A stretch of 20,599 nt of DNA from CAZUVM01 sp964623885 (GCA_964623885.1 CAZUVM010000236.1:1-20599), one strand, 5' to 3'. Numbered from the stretch's first letter, positions 8,367 to 16,651 are shown. The notes: a model not told the origin generated them from the letters alone. Program-made: numbers and translations.

Positions 8367-9509
8367 TTACCGCTCCGCTTCAGCGGCGCGGGCCAGCAAA
8401 ACCTTCTTCGTCGGCACGTAATTGGCCGTGAACTCGCGGCGATACTCGGCGAAGTTTCCGGCGGCAATCGTCGCCCGGATATCCTCCATCACGCGGAGGT
8501 ACATTCGTGTATTGTGGACGCTCAGCATTCTCAAGCCGAGGATCTCGCCCACGTTCAGCAAATGTCTCAGGTATGCGCGCGTGAAATGACGGCAGGCAAA
8601 GCAGTCGCAATCCTCCTCAATCGGCCGAAAATCGGCTTTGTAGGCGCCGCCTTTAATGCTAAGGCTGCCTTTGCGCGTAAAGGCAGTGCCATTGCGGGCC
8701 ACGCGCGTGGGCAAAACACAATCGAACATGTCCACGCCGCGCGCGACCAACTCCACCAACTGTGCCGGTGTGCCCAGGCCCATCGCATAGCGCGGGCGCT
8801 CCGCCGGCAAGAATGGCTCGGTCATTTCAATCGCTCGCAGCATCTCCGGTTCGGGCTCACCGACACTTACCCCTCCGATCGCATAGCCGTCAAAGTTCAG
8901 CGCCACCAATTGCCGTGCGCACTCCTCCCGCAGGGCCGCATTGGTGCCGCCTTGAACGATTCCAAAAACCAACTGACCGGTGGCCCGCGGCTGTTCCCGG
9001 CACTCGGCCGCCCAGCGCAGCGTCCGCTCGACCGCGGACCTCAACTCGCGAGGCGTGCTGGTGTGCGGCGGACAATCGTCGAACACCATCGCAATATCGG
9101 AGCCCAAAGTCCGCTGAATCGCCATCGCTTCCTTTGGTCCCAAAAACAGCAGCGAACCGTCGAGGTGTGAACGGAACTCAACACCGTGCGCCTGAATTTT
9201 GCGAATCGTTGCCAGGCTGAACACCTGGAAACCCCCGCTGTCGGTAAGGATGGGTCCCGGCCAATTAATAAAACGATGCAGTCCGCCTGCGGCCTGAATG
9301 ATCTCTAAGCCCGGCCGAATACTGAGGTGATAAGTGTTGCCGAGAATGATCTGCGTGCCCATTTCGCGCAGCTCCCGCGGGTCAATCGCCTTAACACTCC
9401 CTTGAGTGCCGACGGACATAAACACCGGCGTGTCGATCACGCCGTGTGGGGTTGTTAATCTTCCCAATCGCGCTTTCGACGCGGTATCGGTTTTCAGCAG
9501 CTCAAACAC
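8367..9509 (-). CDS. tgt: Queuine tRNA-ribosyltransferase
   Basis: Exchanges guanine 34 of GUN-anticodon tRNAs for preQ1, a cytoplasmic step of queuosine synthesis. With the GTG at 9509 as start the protein has 380 residues and its landmarks fall within one residue of E. coli Tgt: DSGGFQ at 90-95 (substrate/general acid-base Asp90), FDCVLPTR with nucleophile Asp263, and zinc ligands Cys301, Cys303, Cys306 and His332. The open frame continues upstream to 9620, but the additional 37 residues have no Tgt similarity and would overlap the oxidoreductase gene, so the GTG start (FELLKTDTASKARLG) is preferred; no Shine-Dalgarno site supports either. It lies 55 nt downstream of the oxidoreductase on the same strand and may be the last gene of that transcript. 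No other queuosine gene is in the window. Confidence 0.95.
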   Translation of the reverse strand: MFELLKTDTASKARLGRLTTPHGVIDTPVFMSVGTQGSVKAIDPRELREMGTQIILGNTYHLSIRPGLEIIQAAGGLHRFINWPGPILTDSGGFQVFSLATIRKIQAHGVEFRSHLDGSLLFLGPKEAMAIQRTLGSDIAMVFDDCPPHTSTPRELRSAVERTLRWAAECREQPRATGQLVFGIVQGGTNAALREECARQLVALNFDGYAIGGVSVGEPEPEMLRAIEMTEPFLPAERPRYAMGLGTPAQLVELVARGVDMFDCVLPTRVARNGTAFTRKGSLSIKGGAYKADFRPIEEDCDCFACRHFTRAYLRHLLNVGEILGLRMLSVHNTRMYLRVMEDIRATIAAGNFAEYRREFTANYVPTKKVLLARAAEAER

Positions 9510-9564
9510 GCGTGCAGGGTTTACGAGCCACTGTTTCGGGGCAACAGGAAAGTGCGGAGTCCAA

Positions 9565-10605
9565 TCAGCGAGTCCGGCTAAACATGACTTTCCACAGCCA
9601 TGCCGAGTTGAGAACCACACCGATTGCCGGACTGCACATTAGTGGCGAGAACATCAGCCACTGGAGCCGACGCGCCCATGCCAACCGCTGCGCAAAGGCT
9701 TTGTCGCAGGCGCGCGCAATGATGCGCTTCGTTTCACGCCAGTCGCATTCACCACGGCTGTAAGCAGCCACCGGTTCCGTTGCCAGTTGCGCCGCCTCAA
9801 ATGCCATGGACATGCCGTTTCCAGTCACTGGCGGGATCATCGTCAAGGCGTCGCCAATGCAGCACTCCTCGCGGCCTTGCGCATGTTGAGCTCGAATCGG
9901 CAGTCCAGCCACTGCGCAGAACGAGTCCTCGTCGAATGCCGCTGTCCCCAGCCGCTCGCGCAAAGCGCTGCCACGTGAACCGCGCAGAATCAGGTGCCAA
10001 TCTGATGGCGCTTTATTGCCAACGCGGCGCCGGAACAATCCGCAAACGTTCACCTCACCGCCGACGAGTCTGCTCATGCCAACATAACCATCAGGCAAAC
10101 CATGCATTTCAAGATCGGCCGAAAGCCTGACGGCGCGCGCGTGCACCTTTATTCCGAACCAACGCCAGCCGTTCTCAATCGGTCGCGCGTGCCGTCCGCT
10201 CGCATCAACAACCCCCTCGATTTGGTCAGCCGCTTGCCAACGGCTGTTTTCAAGCAAGTCACCACCGGCGGTGCGGAATTCGTGCGCCAGCAAGGTGTCC
10301 AATGCATAACGCGAGATAGACCACGCCGGAGGTGTCAGTTTTCGAATAGGCGAGCAGGTCTTGCCGAAAAGGAAGGCAGCGGTCTCCGCTGGAATTGTCC
10401 CCGCGGAATTCAGCCGCTCCCGCAGTCCCAGCCTGGTCAATACCTCCTGGCCGCGACCACTGATGAATTCACCGCAAACCCGGTGTCGTGGATAACGGCC
10501 GGCCTCATAGATGGTAACCGGAACAGAGTGTTGCCTCAGACTTATCCCAAGGGTCAACCCTGCCAGGCCACCGCCGATTATTGAGATGGGCTTGTGTTGT
10601 ATCAT
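9565..10605 (-). CDS. FAD-dependent oxidoreductase of the type III PKS cluster
   Basis: A 346-residue flavoprotein of the p-hydroxybenzoate hydroxylase/geranylgeranyl reductase-like superfamily. The N-terminal dinucleotide motif is IIGGGLAGLTLG (9-20), followed by the E34 ribose contact (TIYEAG). RHRVCGEFIS (40-49) is typical of this branch, VVDASGRHA (132-140) is the second FAD motif, and CIGDALTMIPPVTGNGMS (249-266) is the GD motif that binds the riboflavin/pyrophosphate. The last 35 residues are hydrophobic and basic, suggesting membrane association, which would suit a lipid substrate. It lies 30 nt after the methyltransferase stop and downstream of a type III polyketide synthase; by analogy with Streptomyces SrsC it may hydroxylate or oxidise an alkylresorcinol to a quinone. 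Reduction of a double bond is an alternative. Substrate assignment is inference. Confidence 0.85.
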   Translation of the reverse strand: MIQHKPISIIGGGLAGLTLGISLRQHSVPVTIYEAGRYPRHRVCGEFISGRGQEVLTRLGLRERLNSAGTIPAETAAFLFGKTCSPIRKLTPPAWSISRYALDTLLAHEFRTAGGDLLENSRWQAADQIEGVVDASGRHARPIENGWRWFGIKVHARAVRLSADLEMHGLPDGYVGMSRLVGGEVNVCGLFRRRVGNKAPSDWHLILRGSRGSALRERLGTAAFDEDSFCAVAGLPIRAQHAQGREECCIGDALTMIPPVTGNGMSMAFEAAQLATEPVAAYSRGECDWRETKRIIARACDKAFAQRLAWARRLQWLMFSPLMCSPAIGVVLNSAWLWKVMFSRTR

Positions 10606-10635
10606 CCCTGCCGTCCCGGCCAGCCGCGCAGCGTG

Positions 10636-11406
10636 TCATCTTCGTCGCCTTGCGACAAACAAATGTCCAAACAATCCCGCCGCTCGTTCCTCAATGCGCC
10701 AACCGCTGCCTACAGGCCACAATTCAGCCAACTCGCGGCCCGTAAACCCGGCGCGAACGCTCACTGGCGCATCATACCGGGTGACGGGCCCGCAACCGAT
10801 CAATCCCACATACCGGCTGAACAGGCTTGGCAAAGCACTGCGCCGCGGTTCGAGCGCCACGAACAGGTTCGCTTGATTGGAAATGGCAGCCAACAATCTG
10901 GTCAAATCCTCGGCCGCGAAATGGTGAAGAAACAAGTTTGTGACCATGATTTCCGGCGTCGCCTCGCGCGCTTCCTCGAACCAGTCAAAGACGTCCACCG
11001 CAGCAACTTCCGCCTGCCAACCGAGCCTGGCAAATTCTGCGCGGGTTTCGGGTTTTACGGCGTTGTGCCGATCGACAAGTACCAATTGGCGCCCTTGGCT
11101 CCGGCCACCGGCGCAGCTTTTCACGGTGACCCAAAATCGGCGCATACGCCTCAAAACGTTCACCATCAAACTTCCATCGCCGCCGCCCAATTCTGCGAGG
11201 CATTCGGGCGCTCGCCCCGGCCAGTTTGTTTGCAACGCCTTCACAACGATCCCGCCGTTGCCCATCCACGCGTTGAGCCGTTGCAAGTCCTGACGCGATT
11301 GGATGGCGAGCGGATCCGTTGGTGGCAAATCATCCAAGAGTTCCGGCTGAACCAAACGCGTCATCGAAAGATCCAAACAGTCTGCCTGCCATTCACCCCA
11401 ATTCAT
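10636..11406 (-). CDS. Class I SAM-dependent methyltransferase of the type III PKS cluster
   Basis: A 256-residue Rossmann-fold methyltransferase. The SAM-binding motif I is LAELGGGDGSL (70-80), followed by an acidic strand end LVLVDRH (108-114). The post-motif VTNLFLHHFAAEDL (about 155-168) corresponds to the motif IV/V region of small-molecule methyltransferases. The N-terminal RQDLQRLNAWMGN segment is, from memory, typical of methyltransferases encoded beside bacterial type III PKSs. The ATG overlaps the PKS stop by four bases (ATGA at 11403-11406) and AAGGTGG just upstream is the most SD-like site in the window, so translation is probably coupled. By analogy with SrsB it would O- or C-methylate the phenolic product. 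The plus-strand ORF of 291 codons across this gene is a shadow: it matches no family and crosses gene boundaries. Confidence 0.85.
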   Translation of the reverse strand: MNWGEWQADCLDLSMTRLVQPELLDDLPPTDPLAIQSRQDLQRLNAWMGNGGIVVKALQTNWPGRAPECLAELGGGDGSLMVNVLRRMRRFWVTVKSCAGGRSQGRQLVLVDRHNAVKPETRAEFARLGWQAEVAAVDVFDWFEEAREATPEIMVTNLFLHHFAAEDLTRLLAAISNQANLFVALEPRRSALPSLFSRYVGLIGCGPVTRYDAPVSVRAGFTGRELAELWPVGSGWRIEERAAGLFGHLFVARRRR

Positions 11407-12458
11407 CCCACCTTCAGCAAAGCTCCATGCCCGCTAAACCCGGCGCCGAACGAAGTCATCCACCAGTAGCCGTTTGGAACCGAGTCTTGCAGTGCTGCCT
11501 GTAGTACAAAGAAGACTGAAGGGCTGCTCAGGTTCCCGTATTCCTCGAGAACAGCCGCGCTCCAGCGCACATCCGATTCGCTCAACGCCAACTTCTCCCT
11601 CAAGGCGAGTAGCACGTCCCGCCCGCCCGGGTGTAATATCCAGCCGCGGATGTCTTCTTGTTTCACACCCGCAGGGCCGAGCACTTGTTCCAGCACACGC
11701 TGCACATGGTCGGCAGCGATCTCAGGAACTTCGAACGCCAGAATATTGCGGAGCATACCTTTTTTTTGCTCAAAGCGCAGCAAGTCACGATTGCCCGCGT
11801 TCAAGAGCGAGCCGCTGGTTTTCCATTCGACCCTTGCGCCACCGCCGGGTTCGTTGGACAGGACGGCAGCGCCAGCGCCGTCACCGAAAAGGCAGGCGCT
11901 GACCAGCACACCGGGGTCGTTATCCAGATAGAATGCGGCACTGCAAACCTCGACGCAGATTGACAACACACGCGCGCAGCGACCGGCCTGCAACAACGCC
12001 TCGGCGGTCCGCAGATTGGGCAAGGCCGCACCGCAGCCCTGTCCAACCAGATCCAGATTGAGCACGTTCGATCGCAATCCCAATCCCTCTCCTACGTAAC
12101 TGGTGAGACCGGGGCACAGATACCCAGTGCAGGTGCTGATGAGCAGGGCATCGATTTCAGTGGGGGTTACTGCAGCGTCCGCGAGCGCCTTCCGACCGGC
12201 TTCCGTGGCAAGCTCGGGTGCGTGTTCGACAAATCGCGCATAGAGAGAATCAGGATCTATATCGAAAGCCTGTGACAGGCTGTCGAGGGCAAGGTGACGG
12301 GCAGCGACTCCATTGCTTCCAGTCAAAACTTTCTTGAGAATAGCGCGCGAGCGCGGGGTCAACTGCTGAAACTGCGGGGCCTGTTGCACCGCGTCCCACC
12401 CTTCGCGTTGTGCATACCGCTGCCGCGGCGCAGCCGTACCCAGTCCTGCGATGAACAT
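11403..12458 (-). CDS. Type III polyketide synthase (chalcone/alkylresorcinol synthase family)
   Basis: A 351-residue thiolase-fold homodimeric synthase that extends an acyl-CoA starter with malonyl-CoA and cyclises the chain. The Cys-His-Asn triad is visible: LVGQGCGAALP (Cys142), WILHPGGRDVL (His276) and EEYGNLSSPSV (Asn309). FGDGAGAAVL (191-200) and the C-terminal SFGAGFSGHGALLKV are signatures of the family and distinguish it from FabH. STCTGYLCPGL (109-119) is the substrate-tunnel region. Its neighbours, a methyltransferase overlapping its 3' end and a flavoprotein, point to alkylresorcinol, alkylpyrone or related phenolic-lipid synthesis; the exact product cannot be told from sequence. 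The ATG at 12458 gives an N-terminus (MFIAGLGTAAP) that begins directly with the first beta strand, so little or no leader is missing. Confidence 0.93.
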   Translation of the reverse strand: MFIAGLGTAAPRQRYAQREGWDAVQQAPQFQQLTPRSRAILKKVLTGSNGVAARHLALDSLSQAFDIDPDSLYARFVEHAPELATEAGRKALADAAVTPTEIDALLISTCTGYLCPGLTSYVGEGLGLRSNVLNLDLVGQGCGAALPNLRTAEALLQAGRCARVLSICVEVCSAAFYLDNDPGVLVSACLFGDGAGAAVLSNEPGGGARVEWKTSGSLLNAGNRDLLRFEQKKGMLRNILAFEVPEIAADHVQRVLEQVLGPAGVKQEDIRGWILHPGGRDVLLALREKLALSESDVRWSAAVLEEYGNLSSPSVFFVLQAALQDSVPNGYWWMTSFGAGFSGHGALLKVG

Positions 12459-12464
12459 TAATTA

Positions 12465-12493
12465 ACTTAACCTGCGGAACTGCCTCGCGTCAA
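12465..12493 (-). promoter_or_regulatory. Possible promoter of the type III PKS operon
   Basis: On the minus strand a TTGACG (12493-12488) lies 17 nt from TTAAGT (12470-12465). The -35 fits the sigma70 consensus at 5 of 6 positions; the -10 is poor (3 of 6). If used, transcription would begin at about the ATG at 12458, giving a leaderless or nearly leaderless message, in keeping with the lack of a ribosome site. Low confidence. Confidence 0.25.
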
Positions 12494-12498
12494 AAGAT

Positions 12499-12518
12499 TG
12501 TGGCTCGACAAAGCCACA
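12499..12518. promoter_or_regulatory. Inverted repeat in the divergent PKS / glycosidase intergenic region
   Basis: TGTGGCT and AGCCACA form a perfect 7-bp inverted repeat with a 6-nt spacer in the 114-bp region between two divergently transcribed genes, just upstream of the putative PKS -35 and 55 nt before the glycosidase ATG. It could be an operator for either gene. No T-run follows, so a terminator is not supported. Confidence 0.35.
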
Positions 12519-12572
12519 GCAGCTTTCCATCGTCCGTTTGATGCTGCCAGCTTTTGAGCCCTTAACACGAGA

Positions 12573-14183
12573 ATGAATCACGAGGGCTCAAAATCAGACG
12601 GCGATCCGATTCCCAATGAAATGGTGCCTGCCGAGTCATCGGATAAAAGCTCTGCTGTTCCGCTTCCTCGAAATCCGAAAAGGCCAGGCGGCTGTCTAAG
12701 ACCGGCCAAATGGGGGTGTGGCTGTCTTAGTCTGGTTGTCTTGGGAATGCTGGCGGCCGTGTTCATTTTTTTTGGTCGTGTGCCAAAGTCTTACCCGCAC
12801 GTCATCAATCCGATCTCTCCGCCGTTGCCTGGCAATCCACTGGGTGGCGGACTTGATGGTTTCGATTCGCCTTACCTCGGCCATACGGGCAGTTGGGACG
12901 GTAAAGGCGGTGCGTTAGGCAGTTCTTCAAAAACCAAGGACCTGGATGCCGAACACGATATGGGCTTGCGCTGGACTTTCATGCCGGTCTACTGGAGGGC
13001 ACTCGAGCCCAATGGTCCCCTTGATTTGTCCGCAGAAATCCCGTCCACCTGGCGTGCACTGGACGCGTTCGTGATCGCGGCTCATTCGCGGGGCCTGAAT
13101 GTATTAATGCAAGCGCCTGTGGTTGGCGGCAACGCCGGTGGTCCACCTTCCTGGGTGGGCCGCCGCGAAAAAGGCAAATCCGCCCCAGCCAACATGGACG
13201 CCGCGGCAGCGTTCGCGGGGAAGCTCGCCGCCAGGTACGCGCCGCGCGGCACGCTCTCCCAAACTCAGGGTTGGCAGAATTACGGCGTACGTGCCTGGGA
13301 ATTGGATAACGAGCCTAATAGTTACCTGACGCATTGGAAAGATCAGGCCGCGGATTACGCCGAATTTGTCACCAAGGTCGCGGCGGCGATCAAACGAGTC
13401 GACCCCCAAGCGGTCATCATCGGGCCCGCCGCGAATATCGGCCCCAGCGCACTGGCTTGGATGGACTCGGCGCTCGATGCCGATTCACGGAGGGGCTCCC
13501 CTGTGTTCCGGGAAAAAAATGAGTCTTATTCAATCGGTCCCGCTCTGGACGTGGTTTCATTCCATATTTACGAAGGTCTCGACACCGCCTTTGCGGGAAA
13601 AGATCGCACTATTGAGGTGGCTTTCGGCGAGATCCGTGAGGTATTCGAAAGATGGGAGAACCGCGCCGGCGGGTTTACCTACCAGCGCAAACAGGAGTAC
13701 TGGCAAACGGAAGGCAACTTCGATTTTCTAGGCGTTCTTTCCCGTGAGCGTCGCGCAGCGTGGCGTATCCAATTCCTCACCCGGGCATTCGCCGCCGGCA
13801 TCCGCAAAGTGATGGTAATGGATGCGTCCCGCCCCGAACAGATTGCGGTTCGCGCTTATGTCCATGCCTTGCCCAATCCATTTCCTATGCTTCCCGCAGA
13901 GGAGCAAGCTCACATCCTGAGTGGCAAACCGGTGGTTTACTGCCACGTGGATAGCACCAACACGGATGCCGGCAGAGTCTGGATTTCATGGGCGGCCGCC
14001 GGCGCAGGCGACGCCGATTTGGAGTTGCCGGTTGGTCGCCAACAGGTCGAAACCGTCCAAGTGGATGGCAGTGAAACTAAGATGACCGGGACGAACGGAT
14101 ACGTGCGAATCCATTTGCGGGGTGAACCGAAGATGGCGCCGCCTCTTTTGTTAATCGATCGCCGAGGCTCAATCCGGCAATGA
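12573..14183 (+). CDS. Membrane-anchored glycoside hydrolase-like (clan GH-A type) protein
   Basis: A 536-residue protein with a short cytoplasmic tail, one transmembrane helix (about 50-68, CLSLVVLGMLAAVFIFFG) and a large exported domain. The catalytic part resembles the (beta/alpha)8 barrels of clan GH-A: WELDNEPNS (242-250) carries the Asn-Glu-Pro acid/base motif (Glu247), and EYWQTEGNF (375-383) ends beta-strand 7 with the candidate nucleophile Glu380. VSFHIYEG (328-335) fits the strand between them. About 20 residues ahead of the anchor is a Pro/Arg-rich segment with Cys41, Cys49 and Cys51. Family (GH39-like, GH5-like or unclassified) and substrate cannot be fixed by eye. The C-terminal 100 residues form a beta-rich accessory domain. 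It is divergent from the PKS operon and convergent with the M48 peptidase, so it is probably monocistronic. Confidence 0.82.
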   Translation: MNHEGSKSDGDPIPNEMVPAESSDKSSAVPLPRNPKRPGGCLRPAKWGCGCLSLVVLGMLAAVFIFFGRVPKSYPHVINPISPPLPGNPLGGGLDGFDSPYLGHTGSWDGKGGALGSSSKTKDLDAEHDMGLRWTFMPVYWRALEPNGPLDLSAEIPSTWRALDAFVIAAHSRGLNVLMQAPVVGGNAGGPPSWVGRREKGKSAPANMDAAAAFAGKLAARYAPRGTLSQTQGWQNYGVRAWELDNEPNSYLTHWKDQAADYAEFVTKVAAAIKRVDPQAVIIGPAANIGPSALAWMDSALDADSRRGSPVFREKNESYSIGPALDVVSFHIYEGLDTAFAGKDRTIEVAFGEIREVFERWENRAGGFTYQRKQEYWQTEGNFDFLGVLSRERRAAWRIQFLTRAFAAGIRKVMVMDASRPEQIAVRAYVHALPNPFPMLPAEEQAHILSGKPVVYCHVDSTNTDAGRVWISWAAAGAGDADLELPVGRQQVETVQVDGSETKMTGTNGYVRIHLRGEPKMAPPLLLIDRRGSIRQ

Positions 14184-14208
14184 GGCTCCGTTCTAATACA
14201 CGGCGGAG

Positions 14209-15633
14209 TTACCGCGCGACTTCTTCTACCGGTCTCAAATTTGAGCTGTCAAACGCCAGCCCGAGATCCTCGGCATAGTGGAGATGTGTGACCTGGTTGG
14301 AAACAACATCGAAGTGCGAGAAGAGGTTAGACGCTGCCAGGTTAAGGTGAAACACTCCCTGGTCCCCGGCCAGCCGGGCGCGCCGGATACGATCACCATC
14401 CGAAGGGTGAGTGTCAAACAAGCCGGTCCGGGCGAGTCCGAGCGTGTCCTGGAGCCGCTCGCGGGCGGCTGGAGGAATCTTCGAACATTGCAAGGCCAGG
14501 TAAGCAGGGAAATCGGCCGGCAGCCGCCGGCTCATATTCCAGGTGGTGCGCATGTCCTTGTAAGTCTTGCCCATCACCTGGCCCAGTTCCGCAATGCGGC
14601 GGGTCGCCGATTCCGCCGCGGCGCTGCCGGCCACCTTGATTGCATAGCTGTCCGCGTCGTACTCCATTTGCCGCAGGAGAAAACAACTGATCCCGTGGCC
14701 AAGGAGCATCAGTAACATCAAAAACAGGCGCGAGCAGCCCACGGCCAACCGCGCGGTGTTGGCGATCAGCAAAATGCGCCAGTCCTCAGCTTCCATGCCG
14801 CATTCTTCGAGCCACACATCCCAGGCATCGCGCTCGTAAACCAAACGAGCGAACCATCCGTTAATCCGGCGAATAATATAACTGAGCCGCATCCCGAACC
14901 CTTGAGTAAAGTGCCCAAACTCATGCGCGATCACGCCCGCCATCTGTTGCAGGTTCAAGCCGGCTACCAACGGTAAACCAATCGTTAGCACCAGGTCGTT
15001 CCCAAAAAAACTTGCGGCACCTCGGCGAAAACTCGCCGCGGCGTTCAGTTCGCAAAGGAGGTCGATGCGTTTCGGCATTGGCGCGTCAACCAGGTCGCAG
15101 ATTTTGGCAATGAAGGCATACAGGGCCGGCTCCAGCGCGGGATTCATAGCGAGCGGTTGGGCGTGCCGAGGCCGCCGGGCGAACAACGGTTTTATCATGA
15201 ACAAAACCAAAACCGAGCCGGCAAACAACGGCGCAAAATAAGCCACGGCCTTGAGGAAATAGAAATAAACCCCGCCTTGGAATGAACGAAGCAGGAATGA
15301 AAAGTGAGCGCCATACCAAAAAACTCCGTAAGCCGCAGCCCCGATGAATTCCAGGTAAACCAAAGGCAAAAGGATCATCATGAGCGTAACCAGCACCAGG
15401 CCGACCTGGTACGTGAGCGAAACTCGTGTGCGCGGGATCGGTCCGCCGAACGACGCGACCAGATCCGCGGCCGTGGGCTTGTCGGTTGCCGGCAATGGAG
15501 GCGCGAGAAGAGACAATTCAGTCGGCTGGCTGCAATGCGGGCAGGCAACCTGCGCGCCGGCCGCTTCAATCGGGAATTCAATGTGGTTGCCGCAATGCGC
15601 GCAACTGCACTTCGCCAGCAACTCCTCATTCAT
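14209..15633 (-). CDS. M48-family membrane metalloprotease with N-terminal zinc ribbon
   Basis: A 474-residue membrane protease of the HtpX/Ste24-like M48 family. The zinc site is VIAHEFGHFTQGFG: His237, Glu238 (catalytic) and His241; EYDADSYA supplies the third ligand Glu324. Residues 9-34 carry CSCAHCG and CPHC pairs, a zinc-ribbon module placed on the cytoplasmic side of the first helix. Two hydrophobic segments (about 74-98 and 124-150) precede the peptidase domain and another (about 300-320) lies between HExxH and the third ligand. Such enzymes cleave damaged or specific membrane proteins; the substrate is unknown. The ribbon-M48 fusion is an uncommon add-on compared with HtpX (about 290 residues). 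The gene lies 118 nt downstream of the sugar kinase stop, so it may be separately transcribed. No Shine-Dalgarno site is seen. Confidence 0.9.
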   Translation of the reverse strand: MNEELLAKCSCAHCGNHIEFPIEAAGAQVACPHCSQPTELSLLAPPLPATDKPTAADLVASFGGPIPRTRVSLTYQVGLVLVTLMMILLPLVYLEFIGAAAYGVFWYGAHFSFLLRSFQGGVYFYFLKAVAYFAPLFAGSVLVLFMIKPLFARRPRHAQPLAMNPALEPALYAFIAKICDLVDAPMPKRIDLLCELNAAASFRRGAASFFGNDLVLTIGLPLVAGLNLQQMAGVIAHEFGHFTQGFGMRLSYIIRRINGWFARLVYERDAWDVWLEECGMEAEDWRILLIANTARLAVGCSRLFLMLLMLLGHGISCFLLRQMEYDADSYAIKVAGSAAAESATRRIAELGQVMGKTYKDMRTTWNMSRRLPADFPAYLALQCSKIPPAARERLQDTLGLARTGLFDTHPSDGDRIRRARLAGDQGVFHLNLAASNLFSHFDVVSNQVTHLHYAEDLGLAFDSSNLRPVEEVAR

Positions 15634-15751
15634 CTGCCGGCGATTAAAAGTAATTCTCGGTCGAGGCGCAAGTCTGTAAAGATAAATTATGGAAGCAATC
15701 TGAGCTCAAAACGGCCGCAGTCGAACCGGTCACCGGAAACTTCCCGAGGAG

Positions 15752-16651
15752 CTAAAACCGCGTCAGGCGCTGCAGTTCTTTGACGCGCTGCTCGATTTGC
15801 CGTCGCGTGACGCGGGTCGTGCGCGTCAGGCCAAATCCTTCGCAACAAAACGATGCTACCACGCTGCCGTAAATCATGGCCCGTCGGAGATTCTGTTCCA
15901 CATTTCCTCGAGCCGTTGCGAGGTAGCCCATCATACCGCCGACGAAGGAGTCGCCTGCGCCAGTGGGGTCGACCACCTTGTGCAGCGGGTAAGCTGGGCA
16001 AATGAAGAACCCGTTTGGACCTGAAAGCAGTGAACCGTGCGATCCTTTCTTGATGATTACATATTTCGGGCCGAGTCGATGGATTTTCTTTAACGCGGCA
16101 AACTCGTTGTCTTCTTTAGTCAACTGATGCGCTTCGCTGTCATTCAACACGAAACCGTCGAGGCGCTTCAGCAACTTCAAAAGATCGGACAATGCGATAT
16201 TGAGCCACAGGTCCATCGTGTCGGCCACTACGAACCTCGACCGCTCCATCTGGTTCAAAACATGGTGTTGGAGCGATGGCGCGATATTGGCCAGTAGAAC
16301 AAAGGCGTCATTCCGGTGCGAATCTGGAAGGGTGGGAGTGAACGTTTCGAATACGCCGAGCTCAGTCAACAGCGTGCGGCGATTGTTCATATTCGCTTCG
16401 TATTCACCAGACCAATGGAATGTTTTCCCCGGCAGAATCTGCAATCCGGTGAGATCGATCTTGTGCTTGCGATAAAGCTGAAGATAGCGCGACGGAAAAT
16501 CCTCCCCGACGACACCAATCAATTTGACCGGGCTGAAAAAACTGGCGGCCACTGCCGCGTGGCTGGCAGAACCGCCCAATAGTCGCGGGTTCTCCGATTT
16601 TGGAGTTTTGATTGAATCCAGGGCCGTCGATCCGACAACTAAAACGCTCAT
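15752..16651 (-). CDS. PfkB-family carbohydrate kinase
   Basis: A 299-residue ribokinase-fold kinase that phosphorylates a sugar or nucleoside with ATP in the cytoplasm. The N-terminal strand is SVLVVGSTALDSI with substrate-binding Asp12. GGSASHAAVAAS (26-37) is the first PfkB signature, with His at the position where most members have Asn. The second signature VVDPTGAGDSFVGGMMGYLA (226-245) contains the anion hole GAGD and the catalytic base Asp234. LNDSEAHQLT (169-178) matches the NxxE magnesium/ATP region, here with Asp171 and Glu173. The substrate is not identifiable; members with GGSA-x-(H/Y)AA form a distinct branch often labelled only as sugar kinase. The ATG at 16651 has no Shine-Dalgarno site. 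The 5' flank (16652-16769) holds nothing clear. Confidence 0.92.
   Translation of the reverse strand: MSVLVVGSTALDSIKTPKSENPRLLGGSASHAAVAASFFSPVKLIGVVGEDFPSRYLQLYRKHKIDLTGLQILPGKTFHWSGEYEANMNNRRTLLTELGVFETFTPTLPDSHRNDAFVLLANIAPSLQHHVLNQMERSRFVVADTMDLWLNIALSDLLKLLKRLDGFVLNDSEAHQLTKEDNEFAALKKIHRLGPKYVIIKKGSHGSLLSGPNGFFICPAYPLHKVVDPTGAGDSFVGGMMGYLATARGNVEQNLRRAMIYGSVVASFCCEGFGLTRTTRVTRRQIEQRVKELQRLTRF

Noticed and set aside
10594..11469. 291-codon plus-strand open frame
   Set aside because: Runs antisense across the methyltransferase and into neighbouring genes; composition is atypical and no domain is seen. The minus-strand frame has a clear SAM motif and an ATGA coupling.
14184..14208. CTCCG...CGGAG weak hairpin between the convergent glycosidase and M48 genes
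   Set aside because: Only a 5-bp stem with a long loop and no T-run; too weak to call a bidirectional terminator.
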